DNA of 47,852 nucleotides from Micromonospora sp. MP36 (GTDB lineage: Bacteria > Actinomycetota > Actinomycetes > Mycobacteriales > Micromonosporaceae). How positions within the stretch are numbered: position 1 is the first letter of the stretch; the number at the start of each line of letters is the position of its first letter. The position numbers and the translations under genes are program-made. The notes beneath the pieces were generated by a model. That model had not been told where the DNA came from. It searched no databases and saw only the letters and a list, made by a program, of their open reading frames with translations. Positions 31,856 to 39,247 of this stretch are shown here, piece by piece. The stretch is taken from contig NZ_VSFA01000053.1 of assembly GCF_008119785.1 (NCBI RefSeq), forward strand, positions 1 to 47,852, written 5' to 3'.

Positions 31856-33208
31856 TCACCCGAGCCCTGATGTGCTGCTCAGCGAGCGGCGGTCCGTCGC
31901 CGGAACGAGCGTGGGGTCCGCCAGGACCGCCTCAAGCGCGACGTGGGCACCACCGCGGACAGCAGCGGTGAAGCCGAGGGTGGACAGTTCGAGCCGACAG
32001 CCAGCTGCATCGGGCGCCAGAACCCGCGCCCGCAACTCAGCCATTGCGGGTTCGAGGAAGTACTGCCCGAGGGTGGCGAAGTAGCCGCCGAGTACCACAG
32101 CCCGCGGGTTGAACAGGTTGACCAGGACTGAGGCGCCCAGACCGAGTGCCGCGCCGATTTGCTGCAGGGCGGCGAGCGTACGTTCGTCACCGCCCTCCGC
32201 TCGACGCTTGATCTCCGCGAGCCGCGGCTCGAGGCCACGAACCGGTTCGCGTACCGGGTCATCCGGGTCCGCGACAGCCCGCAGCAATGCCGCGAGCCCA
32301 ACCGCTGTCTCCCAGCAGCCACGGCGGCCGCAGCCGCACACGTGCTGCGCGGAGCCGAACGGCATGTGGCCCACTTCACCGCTGAAGCCCTCGACACCGC
32401 GAAGGAGGCGACCATCGACGATCACTCCCCCGCCGACACCCACCTCACCCGTCAGATAGACGAGATTCGAGACATCCGGGGACCCGCCCATGAGGTACTC
32501 AGCCAGTGCGGAAAGGTTCGCGTCATTGTCCACCCGCACCGGGTAGGTCGGCCGCTCCAGCCGCTCCAGAAGAGCTTCCACCACCGGAACGTCGCGCCAC
32601 CTGAGGTTCGGCGCGAAGGTGAGCACGCCCTGGGCCACATCAACCAGCCCGGGGATCGCCACGGTCACACCGACCGGGGTCGCACCGCTGTCGGCGGCCG
32701 CTCGAATGGCCTCTCGGGCCACGTCGGCCAGCGCGTCCAGAGCACCGTCGGGACCAAGCCGAGGCACATCCAGCCCCATGCTGCTCTCGGAGATGACGTC
32801 ACCGCGAAGGTTGAGGACGATAGCGGCGACGTAGTCGACGTTCACCTCGAGTCCGACGCCGCAGACGCCGTGGCCATCCAGTTCGACGACCTGGCCCGGG
32901 CGCCCGATGGAGCCTTCCCGCAGCACGGTCCCCTCGCGTACGAGTCCGCGCTGCACCAGTTCGGCTACCAGGCTCGACACCGTTGCCTTGTTAAGTCCGG
33001 TCTCAGCGGCGATCTGCGCTCGCGTCCGTGGGCCCATGTCGCGCAGGTGCCGCAGCACAAGCACCAGGTTGCTGCGGCGAACGGTGGTTTGGTCTGCGGG
33101 CGCTCGCCGCGTCCGCTCCGCAGCGGTTCGCACCGGTTTCTCGGCGCGTCCCGCGCCCGACCGCCCCGCACCCGCCGGGTGGCGGTTTGGCTGCCACGCG
33201 CTCTCCAA
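31856..33208 (-). CDS. ROK-family transcriptional regulator (XylR/NagC type)
   Basis: 450 residues from TTG 33208, preceded by GAGGAGG. A 60-residue basic N-terminus contains a winged helix-turn-helix (LRDMGPRTRAQIAAETGLNKATVSSLVAELVQRGL). The ROK domain follows, with VGVTVAIPGLVD, the sugar-site VDNDANLSALAEY, GVGGGVIVDGRL, and the zinc motif CGCGRRGCWE. It is thus a repressor responding to a sugar. Its promoter and operator lie just upstream. Targets could include the ThuA operon or the neighbouring secreted enzyme. Confidence 0.9.
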   Translation of the reverse strand: MESAWQPNRHPAGAGRSGAGRAEKPVRTAAERTRRAPADQTTVRRSNLVLVLRHLRDMGPRTRAQIAAETGLNKATVSSLVAELVQRGLVREGTVLREGSIGRPGQVVELDGHGVCGVGLEVNVDYVAAIVLNLRGDVISESSMGLDVPRLGPDGALDALADVAREAIRAAADSGATPVGVTVAIPGLVDVAQGVLTFAPNLRWRDVPVVEALLERLERPTYPVRVDNDANLSALAEYLMGGSPDVSNLVYLTGEVGVGGGVIVDGRLLRGVEGFSGEVGHMPFGSAQHVCGCGRRGCWETAVGLAALLRAVADPDDPVREPVRGLEPRLAEIKRRAEGGDERTLAALQQIGAALGLGASVLVNLFNPRAVVLGGYFATLGQYFLEPAMAELRARVLAPDAAGCRLELSTLGFTAAVRGGAHVALEAVLADPTLVPATDRRSLSSTSGLG

Positions 33209-33223
33209 TGGGGCGTCCTCCTC

Positions 33224-33267
33224 GTTTGTCGTGGCGACAAACTAAGTCGTCCATATCAGAGGGTCAA
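33224..33267 (-). promoter_or_regulatory. ROK promoter with overlapping operator
   Basis: On the minus strand TTGACC (33262-33267), a 17-bp spacer and TAGTTT (33239-33244) form the promoter. The perfect inverted repeat GTTTGTCG-N3-CGACAAAC (33224-33242) covers the 3' part of the -10, an arrangement suited to autorepression. Confidence 0.75.
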
Positions 33268-33282
33268 GGCTCCTCCTCCACT

Positions 33283-35325
33283 TCACAAGAACCGGCTTTT
33301 GGGCCAAGTAGCCCCCAACCGGCGCGAGTCCTGCAGATGCCAGTAGGTGCCCTGGTCAGCCATTAGCTGCCGCTGGGTGGAACTGAATGCGCCGGCCGCG
33401 ATGGCAGAGTTCCAGGTCTTTATCGCGGCGAGGATGGCCGTGGTGTTGGAGCCGCCGGACAGGCTGCCCACGTTTGTCTCGAACCAACCGAAGGTCGCGC
33501 CAAGGGATGCGGCCCGCGCCAGGTTCGTCTCGATACTGAGAGTGCTCTGGTTGCCGTTGATCGGGAGCGAGCCTCCCATGGCGGGCAGGTAGTTGGCCCG
33601 GTAGAAGTTGTTGTTCCTGGTCACCTGGTCATAGTTGGAGTCCGACCACCCGATGCCACCCCAGCTGATCCGCGACTGCGCATCCCATGTGTTGGACGAC
33701 GGGTTGGAGGCCTCGGTGATGAAGCCGTCCTTGGAGTTGAGCTGACGGTAGACGCCGTTGACCAGGTGTGCGAATCCCTGCCCTCCCCAGCCGTTCCAGG
33801 CCGCCTCCTCCAGCCCGTCGTATGAGGTGTCCCTGATGCCGGTGGTGTTGTACACGGTGGCCAGCCGGGTCGCGATCTCGTCGATGATCGGCAGGTCGCC
33901 TCTCGCTCCGCCGTACTGGTTCTCGGCGATCCGGGTCGCGCTGGTCCCGGTGGCGTAGGAGGCGGCGGTGGACCGCCACTGCCCGCGGCTGAGGCCGGTG
34001 AACTGCCACTCGGTCGCGCTGAGCTGGGTCACGCCGGAGAACGTGACGAACTCGTCGCCGATTCGCAGCCGACGGCCCAAGACATACCCGCCGCCGCCAG
34101 AGTTGCCATCGGCGTACAGGGTCGTGTCCGTTGCGGCGAGAGGGCGCGTCAGCTTCACCGTCTTGCCGGCCGTGAGCCGCGTGTCGGCCGGGGACGGCAC
34201 GATGTAGGGGTCGTTGGGGGCGATGAAGTTGGAAAGTGTGTGCACGCCGACCCGAACCCCGCTCGCGGCGGCCGTGTTCACCATCTGGGTCGCCGCTGCG
34301 TCCGAACCGCCGAAGTTGCTGTTGAACCGGTAGTGGCCGGTCGACACCCATGGCCCGGCGGCACCCTGCACGGAGTAGACGTTCTTGATCCCCGCCTGCT
34401 CGGCGAACTTCACGGCGGAGGCGAGATTTCCGGCACTGAGGTCGTGCAGCGTCAGGAACGACTGCCGGGTCGCCTGGGCGACCTTCTGCCACTGCCCGTT
34501 GATCGTCGGGTAGGGCAGGCCCTGATCCTGCGCGACCTGACTGAGTACGCTGAGCACGAGGTCCGGTGAGCTGCCGAACAACGCCAGCTTCGACCCGACG
34601 ATCTGACCCTCGGATCCCGACAGCGGACCGGTCGGCATCTGGCCGTCCCGTATCCGGACCTTGCTGTAGTCGTAGGTGTAGGCGCGCAGGATGCTGCCCC
34701 ACGTCGTCTTGGCCGCGGCACTCCAGTCGTTCTGCGTTCCAGCCGCGCCGTACGGGTTGGCTTGGACGTCCGACCCGAAACCGTATGAGTTGAACTCCCT
34801 GGGCCAGGCGCCGACGGTCTTGTCGTTGAGCGGGTGCCACCCGAACCGGAAGGCGTCGTTACCGACGACACCGACGTCCTCACCGACGGCCTGGGTGATG
34901 CTTGTCGGCAGGGGGCCCCACAGCAGCGTCTGCACGTCCGCACCCGGCGCGACGTCCAGGCCGACCACCTCAAGAGTGGAGTAGGTGGCGTAGTTGACGA
35001 CCTTCACATCGATCGTCGCCTTGGCGGTATGGAACGTGAACACCTTGTCCCGTGACGAATACTCCACCTCGGTCGGCGCCGCCTGCTCCCCGTCGGCCAC
35101 CACACTGACCAACGGCACTGACTTACCCGCCGCCAGATAATCCGTGCCCCGGCGAACATCCACCAGGCTGGTCACCCGACCGGTCCCATTCAACTTCAAC
35201 GACAGGAAGCCCGCGTTGATCTCCAAGGGTGGTCCCGCCTGTGCCCCCGCTGGGGCCACCACCACCGCCGCGAGACCAGCAACCACGGCTGCGGCCAACG
35301 CCGTCGCATGTCTGAACCTGATCAC
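33283..35325 (-). CDS. Secreted putative glycan-active enzyme, short paralogue
   Basis: 680 residues from GTG 35325 (GGAGG five bases upstream). A signal peptide ends near AGAQAG. The first about 200 residues are beta-rich (LEINAGFLSLKLNGTGRVTSL, VKVVNYATYSTLEVVGL). A region with TIM-barrel character follows (VYSVQGAAGPWVSTGHYRFNS, GVRVGVHTLSNF) with a beta-rich insertion (RLRIGDEFVTFSGV), then TSYDGLEEA near residue 502, a possible catalytic Asp. It is closely similar over its whole length to the larger protein at 44612-47734, which carries extra C-terminal domains. I do not recognise the family. A glycoside hydrolase or lyase is the best guess from context. Confidence 0.75.
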   Translation of the reverse strand: MIRFRHATALAAAVVAGLAAVVVAPAGAQAGPPLEINAGFLSLKLNGTGRVTSLVDVRRGTDYLAAGKSVPLVSVVADGEQAAPTEVEYSSRDKVFTFHTAKATIDVKVVNYATYSTLEVVGLDVAPGADVQTLLWGPLPTSITQAVGEDVGVVGNDAFRFGWHPLNDKTVGAWPREFNSYGFGSDVQANPYGAAGTQNDWSAAAKTTWGSILRAYTYDYSKVRIRDGQMPTGPLSGSEGQIVGSKLALFGSSPDLVLSVLSQVAQDQGLPYPTINGQWQKVAQATRQSFLTLHDLSAGNLASAVKFAEQAGIKNVYSVQGAAGPWVSTGHYRFNSNFGGSDAAATQMVNTAAASGVRVGVHTLSNFIAPNDPYIVPSPADTRLTAGKTVKLTRPLAATDTTLYADGNSGGGGYVLGRRLRIGDEFVTFSGVTQLSATEWQFTGLSRGQWRSTAASYATGTSATRIAENQYGGARGDLPIIDEIATRLATVYNTTGIRDTSYDGLEEAAWNGWGGQGFAHLVNGVYRQLNSKDGFITEASNPSSNTWDAQSRISWGGIGWSDSNYDQVTRNNNFYRANYLPAMGGSLPINGNQSTLSIETNLARAASLGATFGWFETNVGSLSGGSNTTAILAAIKTWNSAIAAGAFSSTQRQLMADQGTYWHLQDSRRLGATWPKSRFL

Positions 35326-35472
35326 CTACGCCTCCGATCCTGAACGCCGTACCCGGGCGGACGGCCGATCCTCTGAAGTAGGAAAGGGAACCCGCGTTGG
35401 CTCCGCGCTCTGCCACGCGTCCCGGGCGAGACGCCCGTTGCTACAGCCAGCCTTCACCGGCATGCCGGTCGA

Positions 35473-35486
35473 TGTTATCGCTATCA
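35473..35486. promoter_or_regulatory. LacI-type operator 1
   Basis: TGTTATCGCTATCA fits the LacI-family consensus TGNNANCGNTNNCA. It lies upstream of the minus-strand secreted enzyme. Confidence 0.6.
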
Positions 35487-35553
35487 TTCACGGCCAGCAA
35501 TGGGTTGGGGCCGAAGTCCACACGAGTGGCCGGGTCTCTGGATCGGCGCTGTA

Positions 35554-35567
35554 TGGTATCGATACCA
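35554..35567. promoter_or_regulatory. LacI-type operator 2, perfect palindrome
   Basis: TGGTATCGATACCA is a perfect 14-bp palindrome matching TGNNANCGNTNNCA with central CG. It overlaps a TATGGT box (35552-35557) and ends 19 bases before the start of the isomerase-like gene, so binding would block its transcription. Confidence 0.8.
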
Positions 35568-35586
35568 GAGAGGGAGGAGTTTTCAG

Positions 35587-37320
35587 TTGGCTACCCCGCC
35601 AGGAACCTACGAACGGAACCCCAGCTACCACCCGACCGGCGACCGGGTACGGTCCGGCTGGGACGACGCCGCCGCCACCCTGCCCCGCACGCCAACGGTG
35701 CTCGCCCTCGACGGGCCGGCGTGCCTTGACTGGGACGCCACGGCGGGTGGGCTGGCCAAGGCACTGTCCGAACGAGGCGTAGCCGTACGCCAGGTCGACA
35801 TGACCGCTCACTACCGACCCTGGAACGAAATCCTGCGGCTCACCGAGCCCGCCGGGGCGGCCGAACTCGTCGACGACCCGGACTTCGCCACCATCGCGCG
35901 GTGCGAACTACGGGACTTCCTGCGACCACCCGACCCGGCGCCGACCGCCGACGAAGGTGTCACCATCGTCTACGGTCCCGGCGCCGGGCTCGTCCCGCAC
36001 GACGTGCTCTGGTACGCAGACCTGCCGAAGCGGTACGCCGAGGCCGCCCTGCATGCTGGTCAAGCGCGGAACCTCGGGCAACCCGCCGCGGCCGGGCCGG
36101 GGACCACCCGCCGGCTGTTCTACATCGACTGGCCCGTGCTCGACCGGCACCGCGACCGGATCGCCGGCCGGATCGACCGCTGGATCGATCTTCAACCCGA
36201 CCCGGTCACCGGCCCCGAACCGACCTCCCTTGACGGTGCGGCACTGCGGGCGACGCTTCGAACCCTGGCCGGCCGCCCGTTCCGGGTGCGACCGTTCTTC
36301 AACTCCACAACCTGGGGCGGGCACTGGGCGCAACGCGAACTCGGATTCAACCCGCAGGCGCCGAACACGGCACTCGGCTACGAGCTGATCGCCCCGGAAA
36401 ATGGCGTGCTGATCGGCGAGCCGAACGGCCCGCGGATCGAGGTCCCGTTCCAGATGATGGTCTCGCTGCTGCCGGAACAGATCCTCGGGCCACCCGTGCA
36501 GGCCGAGTTCGGCACCTCCTTCCCAATCCGGTTCGACTACCTGGACACCATCGACGGTGGACACCTGTCCGTGCACTGCCATCCGCGGCTCAACTACATG
36601 CGCCAGCTCTTCGGCTGGGAGTACACCCAGCACGAAACGTATTACGTGATGATCGGAAGCCCGGGCAGCCAGGTGTTCCTCGGCCTGCGCGACGACGTCG
36701 ACCTGGACCTGTTCCACCGGCAGGCGCTGGCGGCGTACCGCGACGGTACGCCGTTCGAGGCGACCGACCACGTGCAGACCCACCCCGCGGACCCGCACCA
36801 GCTCTACCTCATCCCCGCTGGCACACCACACGCCAGCGGGGTCGGCAACCTGGTGCTCGAGATCAGCGCCACGCCCTACCTGTACTCACTGCGGTTCTAC
36901 GACTGGTTGCGGCAGGACGCCGCCGGGCGGCGGCGGCCCGTGCACATCGAGCACGCGTTCGCGAACCTGGACACCACGCGCCGAGGCCAGTCGGTATCCG
37001 ACGACCTGGTGCCCGCACCACGGAACCTGCGCTCCGGCGCCGGCTGGCGGGAGGAGCTACTGGGTGACCTGCCCGATGTCTTCTACCAGGTGCGCCGGTT
37101 CGTGCTCGACGGTGACCAGCCCGCCCGCGACGACACCGTGGACCGGTTCCACGTGCTCAACGTCGTCGAAGGCGCCGGCGTGGTGGTGCGGACCGAGACC
37201 GGTGACGAACATCTGCTCGCCTATGCCGAGACGCTGGTGATACCCGCCGCGGTCGGGCGGTACACGCTGACCCGGATCGGCGAAGAGCGGGTACAGGTCG
37301 TGAAGTCCCTGGTGCGATAG
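35587..37320 (+). CDS. Class I mannose-6-phosphate isomerase-like protein with N-terminal domain
   Basis: 577 residues from TTG 35587, after AGGGAGGAG at 35571-35579. The C-terminal two-thirds is cupin/PMI-like: FNSTTWGGHWAQRELG, HCHPRLNYMRQLFGWEYTQHETYYVM with the metal-binding His pair near residue 331 and the Glu, and IPAGTPHASGVGNLVLEIS with a third His. The first 190 residues (VLALDGPACLDWDATAGGLAKALSE) look like a degenerate P-loop or kinase-like fold that lacks a GxxxxGK motif. Expected to interconvert hexose phosphates such as mannose-6-P and fructose-6-P. It begins the three-gene operon with the ROK kinase and LacI genes. Confidence 0.8.
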   Translation: MATPPGTYERNPSYHPTGDRVRSGWDDAAATLPRTPTVLALDGPACLDWDATAGGLAKALSERGVAVRQVDMTAHYRPWNEILRLTEPAGAAELVDDPDFATIARCELRDFLRPPDPAPTADEGVTIVYGPGAGLVPHDVLWYADLPKRYAEAALHAGQARNLGQPAAAGPGTTRRLFYIDWPVLDRHRDRIAGRIDRWIDLQPDPVTGPEPTSLDGAALRATLRTLAGRPFRVRPFFNSTTWGGHWAQRELGFNPQAPNTALGYELIAPENGVLIGEPNGPRIEVPFQMMVSLLPEQILGPPVQAEFGTSFPIRFDYLDTIDGGHLSVHCHPRLNYMRQLFGWEYTQHETYYVMIGSPGSQVFLGLRDDVDLDLFHRQALAAYRDGTPFEATDHVQTHPADPHQLYLIPAGTPHASGVGNLVLEISATPYLYSLRFYDWLRQDAAGRRRPVHIEHAFANLDTTRRGQSVSDDLVPAPRNLRSGAGWREELLGDLPDVFYQVRRFVLDGDQPARDDTVDRFHVLNVVEGAGVVVRTETGDEHLLAYAETLVIPAAVGRYTLTRIGEERVQVVKSLVR

Positions 37321-37322
37321 CC

Positions 37323-38228
37323 ATGGCGGACGACGACGTCCTAGCGGCGCTCGACATCGGCGGGACACACGTCACGGCGACGGTCGTGGATACCGCCACC
37401 TGGACGGCGCGACCGGACGGTGTGCGACGGCGGCAGCTACGAGCCGACGGCACCGCCGAGGAGATCCTGAGCGGCATCGTGGCCTGCGGCCGCGAACTCG
37501 GCCTGCCCGCGGCGGCCTGGTGCGGGATTGCGGTGCCCGGGCCCTTCGACGTCGCCCGAGGCGTCGGCCTGTTCCGGTCGGTCGGGAAGTTCGACGCGCT
37601 GTACGGCGTGGACGTACGAGGCGCTGTCGCTGACGGACTGGGGTTGGCCCGCTCGCGACTGTGTTTCGTCAACGACGCCGACGCTTTCCTGGTCGGCGAA
37701 TGGATTGCCGGCGCCGTGTCCGGCCACGACCGGGCAGCCGCCATCACGCTCGGCACCGGCGTGGGGTCGGCTTTCCTGGCCCACGGCAAGATCATTGCCG
37801 CGGGCAACTCCGTGCCGCCGGAAGGCCGGGTCGATCTGTTGATGATCGACGGCCGCCCCCTGGAAGAAACCGTATCGCGCCGCGCCCTGCTCACGGCGTA
37901 CGGCGGTGGTCCCGACATCGACATCCGGGACATGGCCGAGCGGGCCCGCAGCGGTGAGCCGGAGGCCCAGGCGGTGATCGATACCGCGATGCGGGCCCTC
38001 GGCCGGGCGCTCGGTCCCTGGCTGACGCGGTTCGGGGCGACGGCACTGGTGGTCGGCGGAGCGATATCGGCATCGTGGGATCTGATCGAGCCGCCGCTGC
38101 GGGCCGGCCTGGCCGGGGCCTGTCCCGCGCTCGTGGCGGCGTGCCGGCCCGAGCTGTCGCCGCTGATCGGCGCGGCGTGGCATTGTTGTCGAAACATACC
38201 TCCGGCTGGAATGCCGACTGAAGGATGA
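37323..38228 (+). CDS. ROK-family sugar kinase
   Basis: 301 residues. ATP site ALDIGGTHVTATVVD, catalytic region FVNDADAFLVGEW with Asp, and GTGVGSAFLAHGKI. It has no DNA-binding domain. The usual ROK zinc motif (CxCGxxGC) is absent: the corresponding stretch reads PPEGRVDLLMIDGRPLEE. Some actinobacterial ROK kinases show this. It likely phosphorylates the hexose released by the cytosolic hydrolase, and the neighbouring isomerase-like gene supplies the next step. ATG 37323 lies two bases after the previous stop; its end overlaps the LacI region. Confidence 0.83.
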   Translation: MADDDVLAALDIGGTHVTATVVDTATWTARPDGVRRRQLRADGTAEEILSGIVACGRELGLPAAAWCGIAVPGPFDVARGVGLFRSVGKFDALYGVDVRGAVADGLGLARSRLCFVNDADAFLVGEWIAGAVSGHDRAAAITLGTGVGSAFLAHGKIIAAGNSVPPEGRVDLLMIDGRPLEETVSRRALLTAYGGGPDIDIRDMAERARSGEPEAQAVIDTAMRALGRALGPWLTRFGATALVVGGAISASWDLIEPPLRAGLAGACPALVAACRPELSPLIGAAWHCCRNIPPAGMPTEG

Positions 38229-38248
38229 TGCGACGAGGGAGTCAGATC

Positions 38249-39247
38249 GTGCACCAGGCACCGACGATGCGCGATGTGGCCGAACGGGCTGGCGTCAGCC
38301 CGATGACGGTGTCCCGGGTGCTGCACGACAGTTCTGCGGTGTCCGCCGACGCCAAGGCCCGCGTGCTGGCCGCGGTGAACGAACTCGGCTACCACCGCAA
38401 CGAGGTGGCACGGAGCCTGCGGCTCGGCCGCGACACCGGGCTGGTCGGTTTGGTGATCACCAACCTGGCGAACCCGTTCTACTCACAGCTGGCGGTCGGG
38501 GTGGAGTCGGTGCTCGCCGAACACGGCATCCGCGCCGTGCTCGGCAACTCCGGCGAAGACGTCGAACGGGAACGGCAGCTGATCCGGGACCTGGTGGCCC
38601 GGCGGGTTGATGGGATCATCGTGGTACCGGCCGGCAGCGACCAGTCCCACCTGGAGACCATCCGCCTCCGTGGCACCCCGGTGGTGCTCGGTGCCCGGCC
38701 GCCAGACGGAGTGCCGCTGGACTGCGTGCTGGTGGACGACTTCACCGGAGCCAGGGAGGCAACCATCCGGCTGATCGACAACGGGCATCAACGGATCGGC
38801 TTCCTCGGACTTCCGCCGGCGACCTGGACCGGCTCGGAGCGGTTCCGCGGCTTCTGCGCGGCGCTGGACGCGGCCGGCCTGCCGCTGGACGATCGCTACG
38901 TTCGGCGGGTCGGCCGCGACCGTGGTGCCGCAGAGCGGGCGGCGGCCGAGCTGCTCCGGCTGCGCAAGCCGCCGACTGCGCTGTTTTCCGCCAACAACCG
39001 CAACACCATCGGCGCCTTCCGGGCCATCCGTGCGGCCGGTACGGACACCGCACTGGCCGGCTTCGACGACTTCGAGCTCGCGGACACCTTGGGCCTGCCG
39101 CTCACCGTGGTCAGCTACGACGCCGCCGAGATCGGTCGCCAGGCGGGCCGAATGTTGCTGAGCCGGATGCTCGACCCGGCTGGCGGAGGCGCCGACGCGC
39201 CACCGCGACGGATGATCGTCCCGACCGCATTGATCGACTATCCGTGA
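38249..39247 (+). CDS. LacI-family transcriptional regulator
   Basis: 332 residues. The helix-turn-helix is MRDVAERAGVSPMTVSRVLHDS with hinge helix GYHRNEVARSLR, followed by a two-lobe periplasmic-binding-like sugar domain. GTG 38249 is chosen because GAGGGAG lies seven bases upstream and only seven residues precede the HTH; the in-frame ATG 38225 overlaps the kinase end and is an alternative. The two TGNNANCGNTNNCA sites at 35473 and 35554 are the likely operators. Its 3' end overlaps the convergent hydrolase gene by ten bases. Confidence 0.88.
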   Translation: MHQAPTMRDVAERAGVSPMTVSRVLHDSSAVSADAKARVLAAVNELGYHRNEVARSLRLGRDTGLVGLVITNLANPFYSQLAVGVESVLAEHGIRAVLGNSGEDVERERQLIRDLVARRVDGIIVVPAGSDQSHLETIRLRGTPVVLGARPPDGVPLDCVLVDDFTGAREATIRLIDNGHQRIGFLGLPPATWTGSERFRGFCAALDAAGLPLDDRYVRRVGRDRGAAERAAAELLRLRKPPTALFSANNRNTIGAFRAIRAAGTDTALAGFDDFELADTLGLPLTVVSYDAAEIGRQAGRMLLSRMLDPAGGGADAPPRRMIVPTALIDYP

